A DNA stretch of 57,010 bases from Bacteroidia bacterium. Its GTDB lineage: Bacteria; Bacteroidota; Bacteroidia; UKL13-3. Location of the stretch: contig JAGVLJ010000050.1 of NCBI GenBank assembly GCA_020049855.1, positions 1 to 57,010 on the forward strand, in the 5' to 3' direction. The position numbers and the translations under genes are program-made. Shown here one piece after another: positions 26,538 through 34,485 of the stretch. Position 1 is the first letter of the stretch. The number at the start of each line of letters is the position of its first letter. A model generated the notes under the pieces. That model did not search any database and was not told the DNA's origin. It saw only the letters and a program-made list of their open reading frames with translations.

Positions 26538-27509
26538 TTATTTTATCAAAAATTTTCCAGACAATTGCCTTTCATCCTCATTTGTAACCACAAAACTGTA
26601 AATCCCGTTTTGAAAATTTTGACCGGAAATTGAGACTTCCTTTTTTTGACCATCATAAGATTGGTGAACTATAACTTGCCCTAAAGAATTGTAAATGGCC
26701 AGTTTGTTTATTGTAAATGGTGAAACTATGGTAAATGGTTCATAAATACTTAAAGGATTTGGATAAACCTGAACCTTTGCAACAGCAATTTCATTGATTG
26801 ATTGGGGAGGAGAATAACATGGTCCAAATGAATTACTGATAATATCTATTCCATCATGTAAGAAACAAGACAAATTTACCAATCTACTTTGATAACATGC
26901 GTCACACAACTCGGTATAAAAAGGCGACAACAACGATCCAATACCTTCTACCCAAGTCATTCCCACACTATCAATTGACATGTTAAATACGTTTCGTGTA
27001 AATTCCAGTCTAATGGATTTTCTAAACCCGGTATTGGTTTGAAATGAGTCTATGCTTTTAACAATAGTATTCTCTGTTTCGAAAAATAATTTTGATTGAC
27101 TTAGCACTTTAACAGGTATTGTATCTCCGACTAAGACATTGAAATTGTACAACAAAATATCTGAACTGTCTCCAAAAAAATTTAACGGATATTTTACATA
27201 AACTTTTTTTGTCACTGTATCAGTATAAATCAGAGAGTATAACTTAAACCCAGTATCGTCATTGAAAACATACGGTTTACCCTTGAACACCTTTGAATAC
27301 CGTTTTCCATTAAGAATTGAATCCCCTTTTATTTTATATATCGTGGATACTGGATTAGAAAGGATTGAATTGTTATAATCATACACTGTGGTACTCCACA
27401 TCGCACTGTCTTTAGGAAAAGGGTGATAAACGCTTGTTTGAGCAGCGGATTTTAAAGGGGGTAGCAGCGTAAATGCCACCAAACACCATGAAAATAGTAT
27501 TGCTTTCAT
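26538..27509 (-). CDS. Secreted protein with T9SS type A sorting domain
   Basis: The 323-residue protein carries a signal peptide (LFSWCLVAFTLLPPLKSAAQ, ending near residue 24). The middle region (residues 30-230) has no recognised domain; the phrases VYDYNNSI and YVKYPLNFFGDSSDILLYNF suggest beta structure. Residues about 245-323 form a type A T9SS sorting domain: VQVYPNPLSIYEPFTI, LAIYNSLGQVI, NGIYSFVV. It lies next to the frameshifted giant T9SS gene in the same direction and could be co-transcribed. The binding target is unknown. Confidence 0.85.
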   Translation of the reverse strand: MKAILFSWCLVAFTLLPPLKSAAQTSVYHPFPKDSAMWSTTVYDYNNSILSNPVSTIYKIKGDSILNGKRYSKVFKGKPYVFNDDTGFKLYSLIYTDTVTKKVYVKYPLNFFGDSSDILLYNFNVLVGDTIPVKVLSQSKLFFETENTIVKSIDSFQTNTGFRKSIRLEFTRNVFNMSIDSVGMTWVEGIGSLLSPFYTELCDACYQSRLVNLSCFLHDGIDIISNSFGPCYSPPQSINEIAVAKVQVYPNPLSIYEPFTIVSPFTINKLAIYNSLGQVIVHQSYDGQKKEVSISGQNFQNGIYSFVVTNEDERQLSGKFLIK

Positions 27510-27578
27510 ATCATTTTTTCTCCTAAATTAAAGGAAGAAATTGGTTTGGTCAAATTTGAGTAATTAAAAATATGCTGT

Positions 27579-27624
27579 CAACTCCCCAAAACAGGGGAAA
27601 TGCGTACCCCCTAAAGGGGAGTTG
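27579..27624. other. Composite stem-loop in divergent intergenic region
   Basis: CAACTCCCC (27579-27587) pairs with GGGGAGTTG (27616-27624). Inside and beside it are CCCC..AGGGG and CCCCTAAAGGGG stems, so alternative hairpins are possible. It lies between a T9SS gene and the response-regulator gene. Function is not determined. Confidence 0.45.
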
Positions 27625-27672
27625 CATTTATCTCTTTAGGGGTGTCTATTTGGCTATCTAAACTTCAATTGT

Positions 27673-28326
27673 ATGCATAATCCTATTGCACTAGCTATTG
27701 CCGAAGATGAACCTCATTACCGAGACATTTTATTGCTGCGGCTGCGTAAATTTAAACAGGTGGAGGTTTTATTTGCCGCAGCAGGCGGAGCCGAATTACT
27801 GCAACAGATAGAAAAAGGCAAAGTGCCCCAAGTTGTATTAATGGATGTGCGTATGCCTGATATGAATGGTATTGCTGCCACGCAGTTGCTGCACACCAAA
27901 TTTCCGGGTATTAAAGTAGTAGCCTGGTCGCAGTGGGATACAGCCGAAGAGGTAGCCCAAATGATTCGGTGCGGAGCCAGTGCTTTTATCCATAAAGTGC
28001 AACCTGTAGAAGAAGTGGTGCACATTATTGAGTCGGTGGCCAGGGGGCATTACCATCTTGCCGATAACCCTTATGGCAAAGAGCTGGTAAATTTACTTAT
28101 AGATTCCCCAACTCCTGCTGCTAAATTACCAAATCGTTTAACTGAAGTACTGCTTTGCATTTGCAACCAAATGAACAGCCGGGAAATTTCGGTGAAGCTG
28201 GGAATAAGTGAAGAATGTGTGAAAGGTTACCGGAAAGACCTGATGAGAATTACCGGGGCCAAAAACATGGTGTGGCTTGCGCAGTACGCCATGGAACATC
28301 GCCTCATGGCTCAGGTATCCCAATAA
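27673..28326 (+). CDS. NarL/FixJ-type response regulator (orphan)
   Basis: The 217-residue protein has an N-terminal receiver domain (residues 1-125) with acidic pair E11-D12, phospho-acceptor D58 in VVLMDVRMPDMNG, and the conserved Lys in AFIHKVQP near residue 117. A LuxR-type helix-turn-helix follows at about residues 155-200 (LTEVLLCICNQMNSREISVKLGISEECVKGY). It should activate or repress transcription when phosphorylated. No sensor kinase gene is nearby. Its 3' end forms part of a 111-bp repeat that is duplicated downstream, beyond the toxin-antitoxin module. Confidence 0.92.
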   Translation: MHNPIALAIAEDEPHYRDILLLRLRKFKQVEVLFAAAGGAELLQQIEKGKVPQVVLMDVRMPDMNGIAATQLLHTKFPGIKVVAWSQWDTAEEVAQMIRCGASAFIHKVQPVEEVVHIIESVARGHYHLADNPYGKELVNLLIDSPTPAAKLPNRLTEVLLCICNQMNSREISVKLGISEECVKGYRKDLMRITGAKNMVWLAQYAMEHRLMAQVSQ

Positions 28327-28372
28327 ATTATTTCGTACCTTTAATCTCCTTCCAGAGCATATCCTTTAGCTT
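28262..28372. repeat. 111-bp direct repeat, left copy (response-regulator tail + obgE-tail remnant)
   Basis: This copy contains the intact last ~21 codons of the response regulator and then, in the opposite direction, a remnant encoding [14 protein letters not shown], the last residues of ObgE. The matching copy is at 28981-29091, with about ten mismatches by eye. It flanks the toxin-antitoxin module on the left. Confidence 0.9.
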
Positions 28373-28433
28373 AAGGCGAAAGTAGCGTGTAGGCCATGAA
28401 TTATTTTTTCTGGCTTTTAAATAGTGAAATTTG

Positions 28434-28441
28434 TACATTTG
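28434..28441 (+). promoter_or_regulatory. Promoter -7 box of the toxin-antitoxin operon
   Basis: TACATTTG is an exact TAnnTTTG match, 22 nt before the antitoxin ATG at 28464. No good -33 element at ideal spacing was found. Confidence 0.45.
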
Positions 28442-28463
28442 AATTAAGTAAAAATGAAGTGTT

Positions 28464-28691
28464 ATGGATTTGGCAATTGAAAAAATGAAACTCATCGACA
28501 AGATCATTCACACAGATAGTGAAGAGCTTATTGAATGGCTGAAAGAAGTGCTCACATCCGATGAAGCTGACTTTTGGGATGAGTTGCCAGATAGTACTAA
28601 AGCCTCGGTTGAGCGAGGTATTATTCAAGCCGACAGTGGTGAGGCAATTCCACATGAACAAGCTATTACAAAACTCAAAAAATGGCGTTAA
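28464..28691 (+). CDS. Antitoxin of a type II RelE/ParE-like module
   Basis: A 75-residue protein with the pattern common to small helical antitoxins: MDLAIEKMKLIDKIIHTDSE, then LIEWLKEVL, FWDELPDSTKASVERGI, and a final KLKKWR. An alternative start is Met8. It has no evident HTH or ribbon-helix-helix region, so it may act mostly by wrapping the toxin. It overlaps the toxin gene by 10 bp, as expected for TA operons. Placed between two copies of host gene tails. Confidence 0.85.
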   Translation: MDLAIEKMKLIDKIIHTDSEELIEWLKEVLTSDEADFWDELPDSTKASVERGIIQADSGEAIPHEQAITKLKKWR

Positions 28692-28975
28692 AGATTGAGT
28701 GGGCACCGGAAGCCATCTCAAGCCATAACTCAATTATTGACTACCTGACACAAAAGTGGACAGAAAGGGAGGCCGATCGGTTTGCTGAGAAAGTAAATGC
28801 CACCTTACGAATTTTAGCCACGGGGAAAGTCAGGTTCAGGTATTCAGCAAAGAAAAATATCTACGAAGTATTGGTCTCCAAACAAAATCTATTGGTTTAT
28901 AGAATGAATGCTGAAAGCATTCAACTGCTTGCTTTCTTTGACACACGGCAACACCCAAAGAAAAAGAAAGTCTAA
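28682..28975 (+). CDS. RelE/ParE-family toxin
   Basis: The 97-residue protein has the RelE/ParE fold signature: IEWAPEAISSHNSIIDYLTQKW at the start (given here as family pattern WAPEA...I.DYL...W), a middle RFAEKVNATLRILATGKVRFRYSAKK, then YEVLVSKQNLLVYRM and a C-terminal IQLLAFFDTRQHPKK. ParE relatives poison gyrase, RelE relatives cleave mRNA; the sequence does not decide which. It forms an operon with the antitoxin and carries a basic tail. Confidence 0.9.
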   Translation: MALKIEWAPEAISSHNSIIDYLTQKWTEREADRFAEKVNATLRILATGKVRFRYSAKKNIYEVLVSKQNLLVYRMNAESIQLLAFFDTRQHPKKKKV

Positions 28976-28980
28976 AGACC

Positions 28981-29091
28981 AAAACATGGCGAGGCTTCCC
29001 CGGTACGCCATGGAATATCGCCTGATGGCTCAGGTATCCCAATAAATTATTTCGTACCTTTAATCTCTTTCCAAAGCATATCCTTCAGCTT
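28981..29091. repeat. 111-bp direct repeat, right copy (response-regulator tail remnant + obgE tail)
   Basis: This copy holds the functional 3' end of obgE (minus strand) and a decayed copy of the response-regulator tail, still ending ...RLMAQVSQ-stop in one frame but with a 1-bp loss before the MARLPRYAM stretch. It is the partner of 28262-28372. Confidence 0.9.
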
Positions 29092-30045
29092 TTGAATATT
29101 AAATCCGCTCACCGATGAGATGAACACATGCGGAATATCGCTAGGCAGTTCCTGTTCCATTTGCTTCATCATTTCTTCATCCAGCATATCTGCTTTGCTA
29201 ATGGCCAACAAGCGTTGCTTGTGCACCAGTTCCTCATTAAACTGGCTCAGTTCACTTAATAAAATTTCGTATTCCTTTTTGATATCATTGGCATCAGCCG
29301 GGATGAGGAATAATAAAATGGCATTGCGTTCAATATGCCGGAGAAAACGTGTACCCAACCCCTTCCCTTCGTGGGCCCCTTCAATAATTCCGGGAATATC
29401 GGCCATCACGAACGACTGAAAATCGCGGTACTCTACAATACCAAGGTTTGGCACCAGCGTAGTAAAAGAGTAGTTTGCTATTTTGGGTTTAGCGGCCGTC
29501 ATCACACTGAGCAATGTAGATTTTCCCGCATTCGGGAATCCAACCAACCCTACATCGGCCAATACTTTAAGTTCTAAAATTTTCCATTCTTCCCTGCCAT
29601 CTTCACCGGGCTGTGAGGTACGGGGAGTTTGATTGGTAGAAGTTTTATAATGGTGATTGCCCTGTCCGCCCCGACCACCCGGCAGAAGAATAGCTTCCTG
29701 ACCATCCTCGGTGATTTCAAAAAGCTGTTCTCCTGTTTCGGCATCTTTGGCTATAGTACCCAGGGGTACTTCTAAAATATCATCTTTACCATCGGCACCG
29801 CTACGTAGTCCTGCCTCACCCCGGGCACCCGGCTCAGCAATTACATGTTTTCGGTATTTAAGGTGAAGTAAGGTCCACAATTGTTTGTTGCCGCGCAAAA
29901 TGATATGGCCGCCACGCCCACCGTCTCCCCCGTCAGGGCCGCCTTTAGCCGTGTTTTTATCCCGGTGAAAATGCATAGCCCCCGCACCACCTTTGCCCGA
30001 ACGGCAACAAATTTTTACGTAATCTACAAAGTTTGAATCAGCCAC
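29047..30045 (-). CDS. obgE: Obg-family GTPase
   Basis: The 332-residue GTPase is involved in 50S ribosome assembly and stress/growth control. The N-terminal Obg domain is Gly-rich ([19 protein letters not shown], residues 34-52). The G domain begins near residue 160 with P-loop GFPNAGKST, then [16 protein letters not shown] (switch I/G3 region) and the SKAD G4-type motif near residue 283. It is third in the hpt-adk-obgE order typical of Bacteroidota, 6 bp after adk. Its 3' end has been copied into the TA flank. Confidence 0.95.
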   Translation of the reverse strand: MADSNFVDYVKICCRSGKGGAGAMHFHRDKNTAKGGPDGGDGGRGGHIILRGNKQLWTLLHLKYRKHVIAEPGARGEAGLRSGADGKDDILEVPLGTIAKDAETGEQLFEITEDGQEAILLPGGRGGQGNHHYKTSTNQTPRTSQPGEDGREEWKILELKVLADVGLVGFPNAGKSTLLSVMTAAKPKIANYSFTTLVPNLGIVEYRDFQSFVMADIPGIIEGAHEGKGLGTRFLRHIERNAILLFLIPADANDIKKEYEILLSELSQFNEELVHKQRLLAISKADMLDEEMMKQMEQELPSDIPHVFISSVSGFNIQKLKDMLWKEIKGTK

Positions 30046-30051
30046 CCGTTT

Positions 30052-31407
30052 TTATTTTCTCCTCTTTTTCTGTGCCTTTTTAGTGGCTGCTTTTTTAACA
30101 ACTTTCTTTACAACTTTTTTCGCAACCTTTTTAGCTACTGTTTTTTTCTTAGCCGCTTTTTTAGGTGCAGCCTTTTTTATCACTTTCTTCACCGCTTTTT
30201 TAACGGCTACTTTCTTTTTTGCAACCGCTTTTTTAGCGGCCGGTTTTCTACCTGTTTTTTTAGCAACCTTTTTCACCGGACGTTTAGCTACGGCTTTTTT
30301 GATTACCTTTTTTACCGCTCGCTTAGGTACAACTTTTTTCACCGTCTTTTTGGTGGCCTTCTTTGGCAAAGCTTTTCTAATTGCCTTTTTTGCTACTTTT
30401 TTCACAGCGGTTTTCTTCACTACCTTTTTAGCAACCTTTTTAGGCAAAGCTTTTTTCGTAATCTTTTTAGTTACCTTTTTAGGAGCTGATTTTTGAACCA
30501 CTTTCTTCACCGCTTTTTTTGCAGTCACTTTTTTCACTGCTTTCTTTGGTGCGGATTTTTTAACCACTTTTTTAGCTGCTTTTTTAGGAGCCTGTTTCGC
30601 TGCTACTTTCTTTGTAGCAGGAGCAGCTTTTTTTGTGGCTGCTTTTTTCCTTGCAGGTGCCGCTTTTTTAACAGCAGTTTTTGCCGGAGTAACTTTTTTA
30701 GCCGCAACTTTTGCTTTTGTTACTGCTGCTTTTTTCGCAATGGTTTTAGACGGTGACGGAGCAGGCTCGGATTTAGGAGCAGCTTTTTCTTCTTCCCTGG
30801 CCGGAGGCATGGTAACAACTACCGGAGCAGGTGCTGCAAACGCATCTATGATGTGACACAGTGAAGAAAAAATACCGTCAATACTGCCCACGCCATTTAC
30901 ACCTTTATATTTTCCCTGTGCAGCATAAAATTCTTTTACCAGTGCTGTTTCGTTATTGTACACGTTAATTCTGTTTTGAATGACAGCCGGGTCGGCATCA
31001 TCGGGGCGACCTGACATTTCGCCTCTGCCGGTTAATCGTTTTTTAAGTTCTTCCTCGTCCACTTCAAGTGCAATCATGGCCGTGATATTGTTGTTTTGAG
31101 AAGAGAGCATCGAATCAAGGGCATTAGCCTGGGCCACGGTGCGTGGAAACCCGTCAAAAATAAATCCTGTAGCATGGGGATTTTTGGCCACCTCGGCCTC
31201 AATCATACCAATGGTAACTGAATCGGGAACCAACATTCCCTTTTCAATAAAACTTTTAGCTAATTGGCCTAATTCGGTTTCGCCTTTCATATTGGCGCGA
31301 AAGATATCACCTGTAGAGAGGTGAGTAAGTCCATACTTTTCAATCAGCTTGGCCGATTGAGTTCCTTTGCCGGCTCCCGGAGGGCCGAAGAGTACGATGT
31401 TAAGCAT
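30052..31407 (-). CDS. adk: Adenylate kinase with long histone H1-like C-terminal tail
   Basis: From ATG 31407 the protein has 451 residues. Residues 1 to ~190 are a complete short-type adenylate kinase: P-loop FGPPGAGKGT, STGDIFRA, FDGFPRT, and GRGEMSGRPDD in the small lid; it interconverts ATP, AMP and ADP. After a Pro/Glu linker (about 190-225), the remaining ~225 residues are almost only Lys, Ala, Val, Thr, Pro and Arg in KKA/KKV repeats, like bacterial histone H1-like tails. Normal Adk ends near 190. The start overlaps hpt by 8 bp, so they are probably coupled. The tail may bind nucleic acids or may be internally initiated; neither is shown. Confidence 0.92.
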   Translation of the reverse strand: MLNIVLFGPPGAGKGTQSAKLIEKYGLTHLSTGDIFRANMKGETELGQLAKSFIEKGMLVPDSVTIGMIEAEVAKNPHATGFIFDGFPRTVAQANALDSMLSSQNNNITAMIALEVDEEELKKRLTGRGEMSGRPDDADPAVIQNRINVYNNETALVKEFYAAQGKYKGVNGVGSIDGIFSSLCHIIDAFAAPAPVVVTMPPAREEEKAAPKSEPAPSPSKTIAKKAAVTKAKVAAKKVTPAKTAVKKAAPARKKAATKKAAPATKKVAAKQAPKKAAKKVVKKSAPKKAVKKVTAKKAVKKVVQKSAPKKVTKKITKKALPKKVAKKVVKKTAVKKVAKKAIRKALPKKATKKTVKKVVPKRAVKKVIKKAVAKRPVKKVAKKTGRKPAAKKAVAKKKVAVKKAVKKVIKKAAPKKAAKKKTVAKKVAKKVVKKVVKKAATKKAQKKRRK

Positions 31408-31951
31408 ATACATTCTTAGTTTTAAGTTTATAAATATGTTTCAGATTTCGTCCGTATCCATTGTAATCGAGCCCAAAGCCCAATAAAAAATCATTTTCAA
31501 CTTCAAACCCACAATAATCAACCGATACCGCCATTTTCAATGCCTTTGGTTTAAGTAACAACGAAGCCACTTGAACCGAAGACGGCTGATAACTTTGCAA
31601 AGTAAGTAACAATTGATGAAGAGTAAGCCCTGAATCAACAATATCTTCTAAAATAATAATATGTTGTCCTTTGAGGTCTTCGTTTAAACCCAACAGCGTA
31701 TTTACCTGTCCGCTGCTTTGTGTGCCATGATAAGAGGTGAATTTAACAAAACTGATGCGGCATGTACCCTGATAGTTTTTGAGTAAATCGGCTGCAAAAA
31801 GAAACGACCCGTTCAGTACTCCCAAAAACAAAGGTTCGCGTGTGGCATAATCCTTCTGCATCTGTACGGCTATTTCCTCAATTCGTTGCTGAATGAGGGA
31901 GTGCTCTAAAAAGGGTACAAAAGTTTTATTGAGTATTATAATTTCCTGCAT
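31400..31951 (-). CDS. hpt: Hypoxanthine phosphoribosyltransferase
   Basis: This 183-residue purine salvage enzyme makes IMP or GMP from hypoxanthine or guanine and PRPP. It has the PRPP loop IIILEDIVDSGLT, a SFVKFTSYHG flexible-loop region, and YCGFEVENDFLLGFGLDYNGYGRNL near the end. The chosen ATG (31951) gives a leader of 7 nt after a TACCTTTG box; upstream TTG starts are unlikely because they would overlap the promoter. First of hpt-adk-obgE. Confidence 0.94.
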   Translation of the reverse strand: MQEIIILNKTFVPFLEHSLIQQRIEEIAVQMQKDYATREPLFLGVLNGSFLFAADLLKNYQGTCRISFVKFTSYHGTQSSGQVNTLLGLNEDLKGQHIIILEDIVDSGLTLHQLLLTLQSYQPSSVQVASLLLKPKALKMAVSVDYCGFEVENDFLLGFGLDYNGYGRNLKHIYKLKTKNVYA

Positions 31952-31958
31952 GAACCGA

Positions 31959-31966
31959 CAAAGGTA
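31959..31966 (-). promoter_or_regulatory. Promoter -7 box of the hpt-adk-obgE operon
   Basis: TACCTTTG on the minus strand, 7 nt before the hpt ATG, predicts a very short leader. Confidence 0.5.
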
Positions 31967-32066
31967 AAAGATGCAGTGAAAAACCAATGAGCCGCGAATG
32001 AAATATTTTGTTCGGATGTTTTCAATTTCACGTAATCCTATGTTGGAAGTTACCTGTGGGGTTACT

Positions 32067-32074
32067 TACCTTCG
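32067..32074 (+). promoter_or_regulatory. Promoter -7 box (near-leaderless) of the DUF3817 gene
   Basis: TACCTTCG, one mismatch to TAnnTTTG, with TTG at 32043-32045 (21-bp spacer), ends 4 nt before ATG 32079. Confidence 0.45.
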
Positions 32075-32078
32075 CGCC

Positions 32079-32381
32079 ATGGAACAACAAACACCCGTTG
32101 CGTTAAAACGCCTGATATGGATAGGCCATGCCGAAGGAGTCTCTTACCTGTTGCTTTTGGGAATTGCTATGCCGCTTAAGTATATGTGGGGAATGCCGCA
32201 GGCTGTAAAAATAACGGGTACCGTACACGGAGTACTGTTTGTTTTGTTCGTATTTGCGCTGATTAATGCCAAAATGGATGCAAAGCTTTCAATGGGCAAA
32301 GTTATACTCGGGTTTTTAGCTTCCATTATTCCCTTCGGTACCTTTTTTCTGGGCCGTATAATGGGCTTACCTCAGAAATAA
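32079..32381 (+). CDS. DUF3817 small integral membrane protein
   Basis: The chosen ATG 32079 gives 100 residues: MEQQTPVALKRLIWIGHAEG is the usual family start, then GVSYLLLLGIAMPLKYMW (first helix), GTVHGVLFVLFVFALINA (second helix, with His-Gly), and VILGFLASIIPFGTFFLGR (third helix). DUF3817 proteins are found in many bacteria and have no proven function. A longer frame upstream has no family support and would span the promoter. It is convergent with the DUF2490 gene, overlapping its stop by 10 bp. Confidence 0.88.
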   Translation: MEQQTPVALKRLIWIGHAEGVSYLLLLGIAMPLKYMWGMPQAVKITGTVHGVLFVLFVFALINAKMDAKLSMGKVILGFLASIIPFGTFFLGRIMGLPQK

Positions 32382-33067
32382 TCGGCTTTTTTCTTCCCTT
32401 TACTCTTTAAAAAAGATAAGTCAAGCGCATAAGTAACCCCTATGGCATGAACGGTAACGGGACTGGCAGTGTGGTATTGGGGTTGAATAAGGTAAAAACA
32501 ATGGAGGTGATGTCGTTTTTTCCATTCCCAGTAGAACCCCGCTACATACCGCAGCCTCCCGATATACTGCTCTTTGGTTTTTATTTTATAGAATAACTCA
32601 GCCGATCCATAAATTTCTACCCTTTTACTCCATTTATATTTTAACTGCACCCTGTTTCGCCAATAGGCATCCGGCTCTTTTCCGGGCTCATACACCCCCA
32701 AGTTAAAATAAGGGTAGCGTTTCTGGTAAAGAGTACGCCAGCTTATGCTGTAATTTTCCCGCTTGTATTTGGCAGTAAGTCCGGCCCCCAGGCGGTGTTG
32801 TTCATTCTTAAAGGAAGTTCGGTAACGATATTCCACCTCAGCCTGAAGCACCTTTTTCAATAGCTCATATTGAATTGCTCCCGATATATACGAACCTTTA
32901 AAATGTGACAGATTTTGGTCGGCACGATACTGGTATTGCAGAATGGTGGTAAATCTCTTGGGCAAATCAATGGAGAGCTGAAATCCGCTGCGCAACTGCA
33001 TATCACCCTGCTGAGCCAACCCGGGCAATGCTGTTAAGACAAAAAATAAAACAGCTAACCTATGCAT
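32372..33067 (-). CDS. DUF2490 outer-membrane beta-barrel-like protein
   Basis: The 231-residue protein has signal peptide MHRLAVLFFVLTALPGLAQQ. The body alternates amphipathic beta strands ending in aromatic residues (LPKRFTTILQYQYRA, EYRYRTSF, WSKRVEIYGSAELFY, FYWEWKKRHHLHCFYLIQPQ), as expected of a beta barrel of the DUF2490 type. It is the last gene of a minus-strand group with DUF4956 and a VTC-type polyphosphate polymerase, starting 3 bp after DUF4956. Function is unknown, perhaps porin-like. Confidence 0.8.
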   Translation of the reverse strand: MHRLAVLFFVLTALPGLAQQGDMQLRSGFQLSIDLPKRFTTILQYQYRADQNLSHFKGSYISGAIQYELLKKVLQAEVEYRYRTSFKNEQHRLGAGLTAKYKRENYSISWRTLYQKRYPYFNLGVYEPGKEPDAYWRNRVQLKYKWSKRVEIYGSAELFYKIKTKEQYIGRLRYVAGFYWEWKKRHHLHCFYLIQPQYHTASPVTVHAIGVTYALDLSFLKSKGKKKADYF

Positions 33068-33070
33068 CTA

Positions 33071-33724
33071 TTAATCGTCATCTCCACCCATTCCGCGCGA
33101 GGAGGTCTCATTTTCTTTGGAATAATAAAAGGCATTTACCAAAGCTACATCACGTAAAAAATCAACACTGATTAATTCAATCCGGTGAATGGGAAGACCC
33201 GTACGCCTCTTCAGGTCATCTATCATTTCATTTCGCTTTTCGGGGTGAATGAGTTCAATGCGCTCGTATTTTATCTGTTTGAAATTTTCATGGTCAAGCG
33301 ATAACATCCTGTCGAGCACATACGACATAGCCAGTATGAGTCCGTTTGAAATAACAAGTGTGGCAAATCCGTCATCAATTTGAGCCAATGAGTTAATGAT
33401 ACCAATAGTTACACTAAGAAAAAAATATCCCATTTCCCTAATGGGAACAGTTACGGTACGGTAACGTAAAATAGAGAATATGGCGAATAACCCAAAGGCA
33501 AAACCCATTTTGAGTTTTACACTGCTAAGCATAAAGCAAATGAGAAAGTTTACCGTATTGAACAAAAGAAAGGTAAACACAAAATCTTTATTTCGGTGGC
33601 GGGGATAATAAATCACCATGACCAAAATAAGAATAACCGTAAGGTTTAATCCGTAGCGAACTAAAAAATCAGAGAGGTCGTTAGGTTTTACCACCTCGCT
33701 TAGTTGTGAATCACTTGGTTCCAT
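33071..33724 (-). CDS. DUF4956 membrane protein
   Basis: The 217-residue protein has four hydrophobic segments in its first ~130 residues (YGLNLTVILILVMVIYY; FVFTFLLFNTVNFLICFML; MGFAFGLFAIFSILRYRT; FLSVTIGIINSLA), then a cytoplasmic part YDDLKRRTGLPIHRIELISVDFLRD. The FSILRYRT.PIREM motif is diagnostic of DUF4956. In many bacteria it is adjacent to a VTC polyphosphate polymerase, as here (14-bp overlap), and may be the membrane channel or anchor for it. This role is inferred from gene neighbourhood. Confidence 0.9.
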   Translation of the reverse strand: MEPSDSQLSEVVKPNDLSDFLVRYGLNLTVILILVMVIYYPRHRNKDFVFTFLLFNTVNFLICFMLSSVKLKMGFAFGLFAIFSILRYRTVTVPIREMGYFFLSVTIGIINSLAQIDDGFATLVISNGLILAMSYVLDRMLSLDHENFKQIKYERIELIHPEKRNEMIDDLKRRTGLPIHRIELISVDFLRDVALVNAFYYSKENETSSRGMGGDDD

Positions 33725-34484
33725 GTATCAGTTTGTTTAATTTTAGAATAACGGGTTTAAATGCGTTGTTTTTTACCGGCTCCAGCAAGGCAATTCCGGT
33801 TGAGTATTTACTGAAACCTGCTTGCCCAAAATGCCTGCGTTTAAAAGCCTGAATCATGGGGCTGAATACATTGCTTTTTTCCTGTTTTACCTCGGCCACC
33901 ACCAGTTGCGGAAAACTCATTTCCTTTGAAGAATTACTGAATGTAAGCCCCAAATCTAGGGTAGCTCTTTCCGCTTGATTTTTACCTGCCAGGGTAATTC
34001 GTTTAAACCAAATGGTCAGTTTTTTGTGCAGGTTTTTTACATCGGCATAATCATGGTGTACAAGAGCCAGTTCGGTTTCAGTTAATTGTTGTTTTATATC
34101 GGCCTGTTTAATCCTGTGCTTATCGGTTCTCACTCCTTTTACTTTGTATTTTACCTCAAAAAAAGTGAGTCCGCTATCAAGGTATTTTCGATAACGGACT
34201 TTTAGTCGGTTCAATTTGCCGTTGTGGTGAAATTTATACAGCAACAAATCAGGGGTATCAAAGTAAACCGACTCGTAGAAAAACATACGCTTGTTATCAA
34301 TTTCCAATACGCGGTAGTAAGGTTTCAGTTCATCCAGAATAGAAGGAAAATCGTCAATATGAAAAATGAACTTGGAGTCCATCCTGTTTAACAACTTTAC
34401 CTCATCAAGCCCTTTGAGTGATACCCGCTCAAATTCATTAAGACGCTCTGTAATTATACGTTCCCTTTCTAGGTAATCAAACAT
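33711..34484 (-). CDS. VTC-domain polyphosphate polymerase
   Basis: From ATG 34484 the protein has 257 residues. The VTC tunnel domain is recognised by LLNRMDSKFIFH near residue 31, the VYFDTPDLLLYKFHHNGKLNRLKVRYRKY block at about 73-101 (basic residues lining the tunnel), FFEVKYKVKG near 108, and the VVAEVKQEKS strand near 206. VTC-type proteins polymerise the gamma phosphate of ATP to polyphosphate. The longer frame upstream overlaps the previous gene and is unlikely. The ATG is placed just after the lipoprotein gene stop. Operon with DUF4956 and DUF2490. Confidence 0.88.
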   Translation of the reverse strand: MFDYLERERIITERLNEFERVSLKGLDEVKLLNRMDSKFIFHIDDFPSILDELKPYYRVLEIDNKRMFFYESVYFDTPDLLLYKFHHNGKLNRLKVRYRKYLDSGLTFFEVKYKVKGVRTDKHRIKQADIKQQLTETELALVHHDYADVKNLHKKLTIWFKRITLAGKNQAERATLDLGLTFSNSSKEMSFPQLVVAEVKQEKSNVFSPMIQAFKRRHFGQAGFSKYSTGIALLEPVKNNAFKPVILKLNKLIHGTK

Positions 34485-34485
34485 G

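Noticed and set aside
27673-28326. Partner sensor kinase for the response regulator
   Set aside because: No histidine kinase motifs are present within several kb; the regulator is recorded as an orphan.
30060-30740. Regular short repeats in the adk tail, considered as a minisatellite or CRISPR array
   Set aside because: There are no equal-length spacers; the pattern follows codons for Lys/Ala and keeps one frame.
30083-30856. Long Phe/Leu/Ala-rich open frames opposite the adk tail that look like membrane proteins
   Set aside because: They are the antisense reading of AAA/GCN-type Lys-Ala codons; hydrophobicity is an artefact of the repeat.
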